Assembly (NCBI RefSeq): GCF_003049725.1
Contig: NZ_QAGM01000012.1
Span: 43,816-107,815 of the forward strand
Source: Oceanimonas marisflavi
GTDB lineage: Bacteria > Pseudomonadota > Gammaproteobacteria > Enterobacterales > Aeromonadaceae
Reading direction: 5' to 3'
DNA length: 64,000 nt
Each line of letters begins with the position of its first letter. The stretch's first letter is position 1. Below are positions 35,048 to 44,230 of the stretch, piece after piece. Below the pieces are notes generated by a model that was given only the letters and a program-made list of their open reading frames with translations, did not search any database and was not told where the DNA came from. Made by a program: the position numbers and the translations under genes.

Positions 35048-35509
35048 TCAGTAATCCTCATTCAACAGAAAGTCGTCCATGCTTTCAACCAGATAGGGCC
35101 AGTCGGCTTCGGGCACCGGGGTGACCGGATCTTCGTCGCCTTCGCCGTATTCGTCCCAGTAATGGGCGCGCAGCGCCAGGGCAAAGTCGGAATAGTCCTC
35201 GGCCAGGGCCTGCAGCGGACCGAACCAGACGATACGGGTCAGGCCGGTGGTAAGATCGTTGAGGTATTCGGTAAGCACCTGAGGATCGGGAAACTGCTCC
35301 ATCAGCAGCTCAAAGCGTTCCCGGGCGGCAATATGCTGATCCGGATCCAGCTCGCCCAGCTCGGCCACGTGGTGCAGGTAGTCGGTGAGCACAAACTCTT
35401 TGGCCTGGTTTTCACCGGCCAGCCACTGACAGCGGGTTTCCTTGCGACTGATGATGGACAGCGCTATTCCCTCATCGAGAAAACACAGGGCCCACAGTTG
35501 ATCGTCCAT
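35048..35509 (-). CDS. Hypothetical acidic protein
   Basis: I do not recognise this 153-residue protein. It has no signal peptide or membrane segment, is strongly acidic at the C-terminus (DEYGEGDEDPVTPVPEADW...MDDFLLNEDY) and has a mixed helical look, with two tryptophan-rich stretches. The codon pattern matches its neighbours, and the start (MDDQLWALCFLDEGIAL) follows GGAGTAACC. It stands alone between the REP-like element and msrQ. It is probably a real cytoplasmic protein of unknown role. Confidence 0.6.
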   Translation of the reverse strand: MDDQLWALCFLDEGIALSIISRKETRCQWLAGENQAKEFVLTDYLHHVAELGELDPDQHIAARERFELLMEQFPDPQVLTEYLNDLTTGLTRIVWFGPLQALAEDYSDFALALRAHYWDEYGEGDEDPVTPVPEADWPYLVESMDDFLLNEDY

Positions 35510-35630
35510 CGGTTACTCCATGGCGGCAGAAAAATTGACTGCCGCCAGTGTAGCGGAAAACATTGGCAGCATCACCGCCGCAACCTGAACAGCCGACCCA
35601 TTCAGGCGGTAGCGGAAAACCGAAGCGGCA

Positions 35631-36227
35631 TCACCGCCGCAGCCGGGTCAGCTTGTCCCGCCGCAGCGACAGCAGCAGCAGCGCGGCCAGCAGGTAGACC
35701 AGGGGCTCTATCCAGCCCGATTTCACCGACCACCAGAAATGCACGCACACCACCAGCACAGTGGTGTAAATCCAGTTGTGCAGGCGCTGCCAGCGCCGGC
35801 CGAGACGCCGTTGCCACCCTTGAGTGGAGGTGATGGCCAGCAGCAACAGCACCACCCAGGCAGCCATGCCAAGGGTAATAAAGCCCCGCTTGATGATCTC
35901 TTCCCCAATCAGGCCCCAGGCCAGTTGCAGATCCAGCAGCACCCAGGCCAGCAGGTGCAGGCTGGCATAGGTAAAGCACCACAATCCTACCGCCCGGCGC
36001 AGCCGCACCAGGGGGCCAAGACGAAAGCGTCTGGCCAGGGGGGAAATACACAGGGTCAGCAACAGCAGACGCAATGCCCAGATGCCAAGGTAATGCAGCA
36101 GTTCGGGCACGGGATCGGCGCTGAAATGGCCGGCGGCAAAGCCCCAGGGCAACCACAGCAGCGGCAGCACCGCCAGGCCGTGCACCAGCACCCGCAGCCG
36201 GCCCAGGCGAGTGGCGTCAATCCGCAT
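35631..36227 (-). CDS. msrQ: Heme-binding membrane subunit of the periplasmic methionine sulfoxide reductase
   Basis: MsrQ (YedZ) is the b-type heme inner-membrane protein that passes electrons to MsrP. It has 198 residues with about six membrane helices and conserved histidines in LHLLAWVLLD, RLHNWIYTT and VVCVHFWW. Its ATG overlaps the msrP stop (ATGA). A 30-base piece of its 3' end is repeated downstream at 35550-35583. Confidence 0.93.
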   Translation of the reverse strand: MRIDATRLGRLRVLVHGLAVLPLLWLPWGFAAGHFSADPVPELLHYLGIWALRLLLLTLCISPLARRFRLGPLVRLRRAVGLWCFTYASLHLLAWVLLDLQLAWGLIGEEIIKRGFITLGMAAWVVLLLLAITSTQGWQRRLGRRWQRLHNWIYTTVLVVCVHFWWSVKSGWIEPLVYLLAALLLLSLRRDKLTRLRR

Positions 36228-37243
36228 CAGTAAAATTTCCTCAGATCCATGCCGGCATAGAGCGAGGCCACTTCTTCTTCGTAGCCGTTAAACATCAGGG
36301 TGGGCTGGCGCTCGCTGCCAAACAGGCCGCCTTCGCCAATCACCCGCTCGCTGGCCTGGCTCCAGCGCGGATGATCCACGTTCGGGTTGACGTTGGCGTA
36401 GAAGCCATATTCATAAGAGGCCAGCTGATTCCAGGTGCAGGGGGGCTGCCGCTCGGTGAGGGTAATACGCACAATGGACTTGATGCCCTTGAAACCGTAT
36501 TTCCAGGGCACCACCAGCCGTACCGGAGCACCGTTCTGGTTGAGCAGGGTCTTGCCGTACATGCCCACCACCAGCAGACTGAGCGGATTCATGGCTTCGT
36601 CGATGCGCAGTCCTTCCACATAGGGGTAGTCGATGCCGCCACCTACATAGCGGGACGCCTGGCCGCGCATCTGCTCCGGATCGTAGAGGGTTTCAAAGGC
36701 CACGTATTTGGCTTTTGAGGTAGGGTTGGCCGCCCTGATGATGCTGGCCAGGGGTACCCCCAGCCAGGGAATGACCATGGACCAGGCTTCCACACAGCGA
36801 TGGCGGTAGATGCGCTCTTCCAGCCGTTGCTTTTCCATCCAGGCCCAGACGTCTATGGTTTGCGGCTTGTCCACCTCGCCATCTATCTCTATGGTCCAGG
36901 GCCGGGTTTTCAGCCCCTGAGCGTAGCGCAGGGGGTCCGACTTGTCGGTACCGAACTCGTAGAAGTTGTTGTAGCTGGTGGCCACCTTTTCGGCGGTAGG
37001 CGTCAGCGCCAGCCGGTAGGCTTCGGGCCGGTCAAAGCTCAGCGGCATTTGCCCTGGGCCGGCCACGGCGCCCGCTTCCTCCCGGCCCAGCAGCCGGTCC
37101 AGCACACTGGCGCCGGCGGGCAGGCTGAGGGCCGCTGCGCCCAATCCCAGCCCCTGAATGATGCGGCGGCGCTGGCGATACACGGCTTCAGGGGTGACCT
37201 GATGCTCGGCGAGCGCCGACTTTTTTCGAACCTTGATAAGCAT
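36227..37243 (-). CDS. msrP: Protein-methionine-sulfoxide reductase catalytic subunit
   Basis: A periplasmic molybdoenzyme that repairs oxidised methionines in envelope proteins. It has 338 residues (E. coli 334). A twin-arginine signal is present (RRRIIQGLG near 25-33, followed by an Ala-rich hydrophobic stretch). The molybdenum ligand is Cys150 in [15 protein letters not shown]. First gene of msrPQ; the membrane partner follows by ATGA overlap. Export by Tat after cytoplasmic cofactor insertion is expected. Confidence 0.95.
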   Translation of the reverse strand: MLIKVRKKSALAEHQVTPEAVYRQRRRIIQGLGLGAAALSLPAGASVLDRLLGREEAGAVAGPGQMPLSFDRPEAYRLALTPTAEKVATSYNNFYEFGTDKSDPLRYAQGLKTRPWTIEIDGEVDKPQTIDVWAWMEKQRLEERIYRHRCVEAWSMVIPWLGVPLASIIRAANPTSKAKYVAFETLYDPEQMRGQASRYVGGGIDYPYVEGLRIDEAMNPLSLLVVGMYGKTLLNQNGAPVRLVVPWKYGFKGIKSIVRITLTERQPPCTWNQLASYEYGFYANVNPNVDHPRWSQASERVIGEGGLFGSERQPTLMFNGYEEEVASLYAGMDLRKFY

Positions 37244-37302
37244 GCAAACTCCTGTAAACGCGTTTTGCCTACAAAGAGCCAGACAACCGCAAAAATCTTT
37301 CG

Positions 37303-38643
37303 TCAGTCCTGTTTGCGTTTGAAGGCACTGGCTTCAATACCGTGGCGACTGAGCAACTTGTAAAAGTCGGAGCGGTTGCGCCCGGCCAGAGCGGCGGCCT
37401 GAGTCACGTTGCCGTCGGTCATGCGCAATACCTTGTTGAGATACATGCGCTCGAACTCCGCTCTGGCTTCGTTAAAGGTGGGAAACTGCTCGCCACTGCC
37501 GGTGAGCAGGCTCTCGATCAGCTGGGCGCCAATCACCGGCGCCGAGGCCATGGCCACCGCCTGCTCCACCAGGTTGAGCAGCTGGCGCACATTGCCCGGC
37601 CAGGGCGCCGACGCCAGCAGCGCCAGCGCCTCGGGGGCAAAGCCGGTTACCTGGGTGGCCTGACGCTGACGGATCTGCTCCAGAAAATGCCGGGCCAGCA
37701 GGGGAATGTCTTCCGGCCGCTCCTTCAGCGCCGGCAGCGCCAGATTAACCACGTTGAGCCGGTAGAACAGATCTTCCCGAAAGCGCCCCTGCTCCATGGC
37801 CGCTACCAGATCCCGACTGGACGCCGACAGCACCCGCACATCGGTTTTGATATTGCGGTTGCCGCCCCGGGGGCGTACCTCCTGCTGCTCCAGCGCCCGC
37901 AGCAGCCGGCTTTGCAGCCGGGCCGGCAGCTCTTCCACCTCGTCCAGCAACAGGGTGCCGCCGGCGGCGGTCAGCAGCACACCGGCATAATCGGCGTCGG
38001 CCCCGTCAAAGGCACCGCGTACATGACCGAACAGCTCCGACTCCAGCAACGGCTCGGGCAGGGAGCCGCAGTTAAGCGCCACAAAGGGATGATCCCGCTG
38101 CGGGCTGGCCTGATGCAGCACCCGCGCCATCAGCTCCTTGCCGGCGCCGGCAGGGCCGGTGATCAGCACGCTGATGTCGAGGGGGGCAATGCGCCTGGCC
38201 TGCTCCAGCACGCCGGTCATGGCCGGGCTGCGGGTCAGCATTTCGTGCTGCCAGTCGTCCTCAAAGGCCGGCAGCGACACCGCCAGGGCCTCGTGAATGG
38301 TGCGGCGCAGGGCTTCCTTGTCGATGGGCTTGGTGAGAAAGCCGAACACGCCGGAGCGGGTGGCGGAGACCGCATCGGTAATGGAGCCGTGGGCGGTCAT
38401 GATCACCACCGGCAGGCCGACGTGCTGACGCTGAATGCGATCAAACAGCGCCAGACCATCCATGCCGTCCATGCGCAAATCGCTCAGCACCAGATCGGGG
38501 CGCTCCCGCTCCAGCCATTCCAGCGCCTCGGCGCCGGAGGTGGCGGTGGCCACCTCGAACCCCTCGCTTTTCAGCCGCAGCCCGAGCAGCTTCAGCAGGC
38601 TGGCGTCGTCGTCCACCAGCAGTATTCTCGCCTTGCGCTTCAT
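37303..38643 (-). CDS. glrR: Sigma-54-dependent response regulator (GlrR/QseF type)
   Basis: A 446-residue NtrC-family activator. The receiver domain has phospho-acceptor Asp55, the AAA+ domain has Walker A GPAGAGKE at 163-170, and a C-terminal Fis-type helix-turn-helix ([26 protein letters not shown]) follows. The last block is nearly identical to E. coli GlrR. Oddity: the loop that contacts sigma-54 reads GAFDGA at 210-215 instead of GAFTGA (Asp213 for the key Thr). It is the last gene of glrK-qseG-glrR, overlapping qseG by ATGA. Confidence 0.9.
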   Translation of the reverse strand: MKRKARILLVDDDASLLKLLGLRLKSEGFEVATATSGAEALEWLERERPDLVLSDLRMDGMDGLALFDRIQRQHVGLPVVIMTAHGSITDAVSATRSGVFGFLTKPIDKEALRRTIHEALAVSLPAFEDDWQHEMLTRSPAMTGVLEQARRIAPLDISVLITGPAGAGKELMARVLHQASPQRDHPFVALNCGSLPEPLLESELFGHVRGAFDGADADYAGVLLTAAGGTLLLDEVEELPARLQSRLLRALEQQEVRPRGGNRNIKTDVRVLSASSRDLVAAMEQGRFREDLFYRLNVVNLALPALKERPEDIPLLARHFLEQIRQRQATQVTGFAPEALALLASAPWPGNVRQLLNLVEQAVAMASAPVIGAQLIESLLTGSGEQFPTFNEARAEFERMYLNKVLRMTDGNVTQAAALAGRNRSDFYKLLSRHGIEASAFKRKQD

Positions 38644-39137
38644 TGTCCGTTTTCCTGGTAGCGACGCTCGTTGATCTGCTCGTCTATGGTGGCCAGCTCG
38701 TTCAGTTTGCGGGTCAGGGTATTGATCTGCTGCTGCCGGTCGGTCACCACCCGGTTAAAGGTGATCAGTTCCTGATTGTAGGCCTGATGCAGGGCGAAAA
38801 ACTGCTGCAAGCGAGTATTGACGCCGGGCAACGCCTTGCTGAACAGCTGCTGGGCCTGCTGCCGCTGGGCCAGGTTGGCCTTGGGGTGGCTCAGCCACAG
38901 GGCCAGCACCAGCTCATTGGAGGCCTGGGCCTGCTGCAGCCGGGCCATCTCCTGCTGGCGCTCGGCCTCGCCGCTTTGCATGATGCGGTGCGACAGCTGC
39001 AACCACTCCAGCAGCTCGGTGTTGTCGGTGGCCGCAACGGAGGTCGGCAGGTGAAAATCGTCGAAAGGAAACGACATTTGCGAGCTGCAGCCGCCCAGCA
39101 GCAGCGCCATCAGGCCACAGGCCCAGAGTTTATTCAT
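38640..39137 (-). CDS. qseG: QseG-like outer-membrane lipoprotein
   Basis: A 165-residue lipoprotein (LLLGGC lipobox, Cys about 16) with long Gln/Leu/Arg-rich helical segments, encoded between the kinase and the regulator. That is the position of QseG (YfhG), which contacts and activates the GlrK/QseE sensor in enterics. Sequence likeness is limited, so the name rests mainly on the locus. I use the ATG at 39137 with AAGGAAAAC in front; it overlaps the glrK end by 8 bases. Confidence 0.75.
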   Translation of the reverse strand: MNKLWACGLMALLLGGCSSQMSFPFDDFHLPTSVAATDNTELLEWLQLSHRIMQSGEAERQQEMARLQQAQASNELVLALWLSHPKANLAQRQQAQQLFSKALPGVNTRLQQFFALHQAYNQELITFNRVVTDRQQQINTLTRKLNELATIDEQINERRYQENGQ

Positions 39138-40569
39138 GATGTTTTCCTTCATTGCCGAACCCGGGCAGCCCCAGTTCAAAGCAGACCCAGCCCGGTTGTG
39201 ATGAATCCAGGGTCAGACGGCCGCCCATGCTGGCCGCCGCTTCCCGCGCTATGCTCAGGCCGATACCCGAGCCCTTGAGCACGCCCTTGCGTTCCTGACT
39301 GCCCTGTACGAAAGGTTCAAAAATACGCTCCCGGTCGGCGGCTGGAATGGGGCCGCCGGTGTTGGCCACCCGCAGCACATATTCCCCCTCACCGGCGCCG
39401 GCACGAATGGCGATTTCGCCGTCGGCGTCACCATAGTTGACGGCGTTGGAGATCAGGTTGTCGAGCACCAGCCGCAGCCGGTGATTGTCGGCCAGGGGTT
39501 CGCTGTCATCCAGCGTCAGACTGACGCGAATGCCCTTGTTTTCCAGGGCCAGCCGGTGGGCATCCAGGCTTTCCTCCAACAGCGGCCTGAGCGCCACCGG
39601 CTGCCGGTATACCTGCACCTGCTGAATGCGGTTGTAGTCGAGCAGTTGCTCAATCAGGCCCTGCAGCCGGTAGCTGTTGTCCACCAGCAGCTCACAGATT
39701 TCCTCCTGCTCGTCGGTGAGCGGGCCGGTCACCTTTTCCGCCAGCAGATCCGCTCCTTCCCTAAGGCTCGCCAGCGGGGTTTTCAGCTCGTGGGACAGGT
39801 GCCGCAAAAACTGCAGCTTCTGGGCTTCCAGCTCCCGCAGCCGGTGGTGCAGCCAGCTCAGCCGCTCGCCCAGCGCCACCAGCTCGGCGGGGCCGCTGAT
39901 GGGCCGTTCGTCGGGCTCAACGCCGTCGCCCAGGCTCAGAATGCGCCGTTCCAGCTGGCGTACCGGGCGAATGATCAGGTAGGTAAACAACAGCGCCAGC
40001 ACCAGACTGGCCCCCCCCAGGGCACCGCTTAACAGCCACATGCGCTGGCGCACCTGCACCACCTGCTCCCGCACCCGGGCCACGCGCACGTCGATCTGCT
40101 CCCGGGCCAGCCGGTCCAGCGCCACATTGGCCTGGTTGAATTCGTCAAAAATTGCCACCCGCTGGCGAATCCCGGCGCCGCCGGCCTGAGCCAGGTCCAC
40201 CAGCTCCACCAGCTGCCGGCGCAGGGAGGCGTCAAGCTCACCCGCATCCACCACATTCAGCAGGGGCTCCATTTCCATGCGGTAGCGCTCCAGCAGCCGC
40301 AGGTACTGCAACCGCAGCTCGGGCACCTCCAGCACCGCATAGCGGCGAATGGTGCGCTCCATGTCGAGGGCCAGATCGTTCATGTCCGAAGCCCGGCGGG
40401 TGTCGATCACCGCACTCTGCATGCCGTCTTCCGCCAGCCGGTTCACCCGCTCCAGGCTGCGGCTGTTCTGAATGACCAGCAGGATCAGCGGTAACAGCAC
40501 CAGTATAAAGGCGATCAGCACCAGTCGTAACAATGAGCGGGGGGCAAAGCCGCGGGCCGCTTTTGACAT
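39130..40569 (-). CDS. glrK: Sensor histidine kinase (GlrK/QseE type)
   Basis: A 479-residue inner-membrane sensor kinase. It has membrane segments at about 12-34 and 178-200 with a helical periplasmic domain between, a HAMP region, phospho-acceptor His260 in HLSHELKTPLASLREG, and the ATPase boxes (NLISNAVNYG, GSGIGLSIA). Length and operon context match E. coli GlrK (475 residues), which controls GlrR and glmY in the envelope and amino sugar response. I start at the ATG at 40569 (MSKAARGF). Confidence 0.88.
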   Translation of the reverse strand: MSKAARGFAPRSLLRLVLIAFILVLLPLILLVIQNSRSLERVNRLAEDGMQSAVIDTRRASDMNDLALDMERTIRRYAVLEVPELRLQYLRLLERYRMEMEPLLNVVDAGELDASLRRQLVELVDLAQAGGAGIRQRVAIFDEFNQANVALDRLAREQIDVRVARVREQVVQVRQRMWLLSGALGGASLVLALLFTYLIIRPVRQLERRILSLGDGVEPDERPISGPAELVALGERLSWLHHRLRELEAQKLQFLRHLSHELKTPLASLREGADLLAEKVTGPLTDEQEEICELLVDNSYRLQGLIEQLLDYNRIQQVQVYRQPVALRPLLEESLDAHRLALENKGIRVSLTLDDSEPLADNHRLRLVLDNLISNAVNYGDADGEIAIRAGAGEGEYVLRVANTGGPIPAADRERIFEPFVQGSQERKGVLKGSGIGLSIAREAAASMGGRLTLDSSQPGWVCFELGLPGFGNEGKHHE

Positions 40570-40787
40570 GAACCTTTTGCTCCTCAGGGAAATAACCGGA
40601 ATAAGGCAGAATAACAAAAATGCAGGCAAAGGCGGATCGGCAATGTCACCGGCTCGGTTCACTCCCGCAAGCTATGCTAAAAACAGGATCGGGCACTCAA
40701 CTATCAATCATAATGGCAAGGCCGATTGGCCCACTGACAAAAGGCCTGCCACACTCGGTTTATGAACATTGTTCAAGGAGAATGGCC

Positions 40788-41195
40788 ATGGCAACAGTTA
40801 GTGAACTTATGCGGCACAGCCTGCCGATGCTGACCACAGACATGTCAATTTCGGAAGCACTGGATCGCATGCTGGAATCAGGCCTGAGCGGCCTGCCTGT
40901 GGTGGACAGCCAGCGTCATATTATTGGCTTTCTGTCGGAGCAGGACTGTATTCCCAAGCTGCTTAATGCCAGCTATCACTGCGACAATCGGATGAAGGTG
41001 TCGGACCTGATGCGCCGGGATCCGCTCACCGTCACGCCCGACACCGATGTGTTCGAGCTGGCGCGCACCATGGGGGGCCCCAAGCCCAAACTGTATCCGG
41101 TGGTGGAAGGTAAAAAGGTCGTTGGTATGGTCACCCGCCATCAGGTAATGAGCTTCCTTAACAACCAGCTGAAAACCTGCCTGGCGACTTACTAG
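40788..41195 (+). CDS. CBS-domain protein
   Basis: A 135-residue stand-alone pair of CBS domains: residues 5-60 (VSELMRHSLPMLTTDMSISEALDRML...LPVVD) and 70-125 (VSDLMRRDPLTVTPDTDVFELARTM). Such pairs bind adenine nucleotides and act as energy or redox sensors, but no target is indicated. AAGGAG is 7 bases before the ATG at 40788; an ATG 6 bases earlier is too close to it. Divergent from the glr operon and convergent with asnA. Confidence 0.88.
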   Translation: MATVSELMRHSLPMLTTDMSISEALDRMLESGLSGLPVVDSQRHIIGFLSEQDCIPKLLNASYHCDNRMKVSDLMRRDPLTVTPDTDVFELARTMGGPKPKLYPVVEGKKVVGMVTRHQVMSFLNNQLKTCLATY

Positions 41196-41211
41196 CGGAT
41201 ACGAATACGCA

Positions 41212-41237
41212 AAAGGGGCGCCGAGGCGCCCCTTTTG
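41212..41237. terminator. Bidirectional terminator between the CBS gene and asnA
   Basis: AAAAGGGGCGCC / GGCGCCCCTTTT around a 2-base centre; A-tract on the left, T-tract on the right. Confidence 0.88.
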
Positions 41238-41259
41238 TCATTCCGGTTATCGTTCCGGC

Positions 41260-42252
41260 TTACAGCAGGCCGTCTACGGTTTCGCTCAGCTCGGCGGGCC
41301 ATACGCCGCACTGTACCTGACCGATATGGCTCAGTTGCAGCAGCAGCATGGCGAGACGGGACTGACCGATGCCACCACCTATGGTCTGGGGCAGCTCGCC
41401 CGCCAGCAGGGCCTGGTGCCATTCCTGCCCGGCGCGGTCTTCGTGGCCGGTCAGCGCCAGCTGGCGACGCAGGGCGTCCTGGTCCACACGAATGCCCATG
41501 GAGGAAATCTCAAAGGCGTCTTCCAGCACCGGGTTCCACACCAGAATGTCGCCGTTGAGGCCGGCCAGGCCGCTTTGACCCTCGGTAGACCAGTCGTCGT
41601 AGTCGGGGGCACGCATGTCGTGAATGTCACCGTGGCTCAGCTTGCCGCCGATGCCCACCAGGAACACGGCACCCAGCTCTTTGGCAATGGCGCGTTCACG
41701 GCCCTTGGCGTCGAGATCCGGGTAACGGGCCAGCAGCTCTTCGGCGTGCAGTACCTGGATTTTTTCCGGCAGGAAAGGGGTAATGCCAAACTCGGCAGCC
41801 GCGGCCTGCTCGGTACGCTTGATGGCACCGTAAATGCGCTCAACGGTCTGCACCAGGAACCCTTCGTGACGGTCTTCGGCACTCATCACCTGTTCCCAGT
41901 CCCACTGATCCACATATACGGAATGAATGGGGCTGAGACGATCTTCATCGGGGCGCAGCGCCTTCATGTGCGTGTAGATACCCTCGCCCGGCTCAAAACC
42001 GAAACGACCCAGGGTGTGGCGCTTCCATTTGGCCAGGGAGTGCACCACTTCGTAGCTCTCGCCGGGAATGGCCTTGACCTGCACCTGCACCGCCTTTTCG
42101 GAGCCGGACAGGTTGTCCTGCATGCCATCACCCAGACGGCTGAGAATGGGAGCCTGAACTTCCAGCAGATTGAGCTGCTGCGCCAGCTGACCGGAGAAGT
42201 ACTCCTTCACAAAACGGATTTGGCGTTGGCGTTCTACATAGGCTTTTTTCAT
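41260..42252 (-). CDS. asnA: Aspartate--ammonia ligase
   Basis: The ammonia-dependent asparagine synthetase, with a class II tRNA-synthetase-like fold. It has 330 residues, the same as E. coli AsnA. Conserved [37 protein letters not shown] and GGGIGQSRL blocks are all present. The start is the ATG at 42252 with AGGTGG in front. Divergent from its regulator asnC. Confidence 0.96.
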   Translation of the reverse strand: MKKAYVERQRQIRFVKEYFSGQLAQQLNLLEVQAPILSRLGDGMQDNLSGSEKAVQVQVKAIPGESYEVVHSLAKWKRHTLGRFGFEPGEGIYTHMKALRPDEDRLSPIHSVYVDQWDWEQVMSAEDRHEGFLVQTVERIYGAIKRTEQAAAAEFGITPFLPEKIQVLHAEELLARYPDLDAKGRERAIAKELGAVFLVGIGGKLSHGDIHDMRAPDYDDWSTEGQSGLAGLNGDILVWNPVLEDAFEISSMGIRVDQDALRRQLALTGHEDRAGQEWHQALLAGELPQTIGGGIGQSRLAMLLLQLSHIGQVQCGVWPAELSETVDGLL

Positions 42253-42388
42253 CTCATCCACCTGAGTTTGCTGATTGGTTTTGAAGAATAATCACGGAAG
42301 TGGGCACCGAATTCAACAACCACTGGCAAAAACTCATTAACAGATTTAAATTCATTAAAATATCCACATTATTTTGAGGAATCGTTAA
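42253..42388. promoter_or_regulatory. Divergent asnA-asnC control region
   Basis: This 136-base region, AT-rich in its right half (42335-42380), separates the two divergent genes. In E. coli AsnC activates asnA and represses itself from such a site. Exact AsnC boxes cannot be assigned by eye. Confidence 0.45.
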
Positions 42389-42865
42389 ATGCATATGGAA
42401 AAAGGCGAGGCTCATTACCGAATCGACAATCTGGACAAGTCCATTCTGATGGCCTTGATGGACAATGCCCGCACCCCCTATGCCGAGCTGGCCAAACGCT
42501 TTGGCGTCAGCCCCGGCACCATTCATGTGCGGGTGGAGAAGATGAAACAGGCGAGCATTATCGAGGGCACCCGAGTGCAGGTGAATGCCAAGAAGCTGGG
42601 TTACGATGTCTGCTGTTTTATCGGCATCATACTGAAAAGCGCCCGGGACTACCCACGGGCGCTGGCCCAGCTGGAAGCGCTGGAAGAAGTGGTGGAAGCC
42701 TATTACACCACCGGCCACTACAACATTTTCATCAAGGTGATGACCCGCTCCATCGACGAACTGCAGCGGGTGCTGATCCACCGTTTGCAGCCCATCGAGG
42801 AGATTCAGTCCACCGAAACCCTGATCTCCCTGCAGCAACCCATCGACCGGGACGTCACGCCCTGA
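42389..42865 (+). CDS. asnC: Lrp/AsnC-family regulator AsnC
   Basis: A 158-residue regulator that senses asparagine. The N-terminal helix-turn-helix is YAELAKRFGVSPGTIHVRVEKMKQ (about 31-54), followed by the RAM ligand-binding domain (VCCFIGIILKSARDYPRALAQLEAL...TTGHYNIFIKV). Very close to E. coli AsnC. The ATG at 42389 has GAGGA 8 bases ahead. It ends one base before the convergent Spy-like gene's stop codon. Confidence 0.95.
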   Translation: MHMEKGEAHYRIDNLDKSILMALMDNARTPYAELAKRFGVSPGTIHVRVEKMKQASIIEGTRVQVNAKKLGYDVCCFIGIILKSARDYPRALAQLEALEEVVEAYYTTGHYNIFIKVMTRSIDELQRVLIHRLQPIEEIQSTETLISLQQPIDRDVTP

Positions 42866-43324
42866 TCAGTTTTCCAGCTTGCCCAGGGCCTCACGCATCA
42901 GCCTGAGCTTTTGCTGCCTGAGCTGGTCGTCGGCGGCGATCTTGTCCAGGGTGGCGGCCTTGAGCTCGGCATTATCAATGGTATTGGCGCGCGCTTCGGC
43001 CATCAGCCGGTGCAGTTTCGTCTGCTGCTCCATCATGGTCAGCCGCGCCTGCTGAGTGACGATAAACTGGGCCTTGAGCTCGGGGGTGTCCAGCGTTTCC
43101 AGGTGTTGGGTCAGGTGCTGCTCAAAGCGGACCGGATCCATGTGCTTGTCGCCGTGATGGCGTTGGCCGTGATGACCTCCTTCATGGTAGCCGCCCTGCC
43201 GGTCCCGGGCGCATTCTTCCATCATGGGCCCCCGGCCTTCCCCACCATGGTGAGCAGCACTGGCCAGGACAGGCACGGTAAGCAGGGTGGCGGCGAGCAA
43301 CAGGGCGCTGTGTCGGGTTTTCAT
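42866..43324 (-). CDS. Histidine-rich Spy/CpxP-like periplasmic protein
   Basis: A 152-residue exported protein. The signal peptide covers 1-23 (VLASA|A). Residues 24-62 are packed with His and Gly (HHGGEGRG, GYHEGGHHGQRHHGDKHMD; eight histidines), and the rest is helical with Spy-like LTXXQ-type content (QFIVTQQARLTMMEQQTKLHRLMAEAR). It is probably a periplasmic chaperone or metal-binding stress protein. It is divergent from an OmpR/EnvZ-type system, the same layout as cpxP and cpxRA, which suggests it is that system's target. Confidence 0.75.
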   Translation of the reverse strand: MKTRHSALLLAATLLTVPVLASAAHHGGEGRGPMMEECARDRQGGYHEGGHHGQRHHGDKHMDPVRFEQHLTQHLETLDTPELKAQFIVTQQARLTMMEQQTKLHRLMAEARANTIDNAELKAATLDKIAADDQLRQQKLRLMREALGKLEN

Positions 43325-43504
43325 AATGATTACCTCTTGTTGTGATGAAGACGGTATTCAGTAAAACAGGCGGTTGTCAGCAAACTGTGTCGGCAAGGAG
43401 CTGTTTTGCAACAAAGTGTCACAACCCCACCCCCAGACACACTTTGACATTATCTGCCTGTGCACCTGAGCTTATACTGATCCGGCAATGGCAGGAGAAT
43501 AAAC
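43325..43504. promoter_or_regulatory. Divergent promoter region, Spy-like gene and two-component operon
   Basis: A 180-base region. On the plus strand it holds TTGACA (43443-43448) and TATACT further right, but the spacing is too long for one promoter, so the exact site is open. GGAG lies just before the response regulator start. Confidence 0.35.
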
Positions 43505-44230
43505 ATGAACAAGGGCAAAGACTTGCTGGTAGTGGATGATCACGGGGAAATTCGCGATCTGCTCGCCCGCTTTCTGGCGCAGCACGGTTACCGGGTGCAG
43601 GGCGTGCGCGACGGCGATGCCATGCGCCAGCATCTTGGCCGCCACCGGCCGGATCTGATCATTCTCGACCTGATGCTGCCGGGCGACGATGGCCTGACCC
43701 TGTGCCGGGAGCTGCGCGGTCAGGGCAATAATGTGCCCATTATCATGCTCACCGCCATGGGCGAAGACACCGACCGCATTATCGGCCTGGAAATGGGCGC
43801 CGACGACTATCTGCCCAAGCCGTTCAACCCCCGCGAGCTGCTGGCCCGCATCAAGGCGGTGCTGCGCCGCCGGCCCGACACCGAGCCAGCCGCCGCGCAT
43901 GAAGCGCCACAAAGGCTGCGCTTTGGCCCCTGGCTGCTGGACACCGCCCGGCGCGAGCTGCTGGACGACAAGGGCGTCACCATCAGCCTGAGTACCGCCG
44001 AGTATGAGCTGTTACGGGTGTTTACCCGGCATCCCAACCGGGTGCTGAGCCGGGATCAGTTGCTGGACCAGGCCCGGGGCCGGGAAGCCCAGGCCTTTGA
44101 CCGGGCCATCGACACCCTGGTAAGCCGGCTCAGACGCAAGCTGGAAGCCGACTCCAAAAATCCGCAATTGATTAAAACCATCTGGGGCGGCGGCTATATG
44201 CTGGCCGCCGAGGTGCACCATGAGACCTGA
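43505..44230 (+). CDS. OmpR-family response regulator
   Basis: A 241-residue regulator. The receiver domain has an acidic pocket (VVDDH) and phospho-acceptor Asp55 (LIILDLMLPGDDG). The C-terminal winged helix (residues 135-235) has the OmpR-type end RLRRKLEADSKNPQLIKTIWGGGYML. It overlaps the sensor gene by 11 bases. The closest general resemblance is OmpR, but the context differs (Spy-like gene divergent, no porin), so I give no gene name. Confidence 0.88.
   Translation: MNKGKDLLVVDDHGEIRDLLARFLAQHGYRVQGVRDGDAMRQHLGRHRPDLIILDLMLPGDDGLTLCRELRGQGNNVPIIMLTAMGEDTDRIIGLEMGADDYLPKPFNPRELLARIKAVLRRRPDTEPAAAHEAPQRLRFGPWLLDTARRELLDDKGVTISLSTAEYELLRVFTRHPNRVLSRDQLLDQARGREAQAFDRAIDTLVSRLRRKLEADSKNPQLIKTIWGGGYMLAAEVHHET

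Noticed and set aside
40570..40787. Possible glmY-like small RNA upstream of glrK
   Set aside because: In enterics GlrR controls glmY next to glrK. Here the gap is too short and I see no terminator, sigma-54 promoter or TGTC-N10-GACA box.
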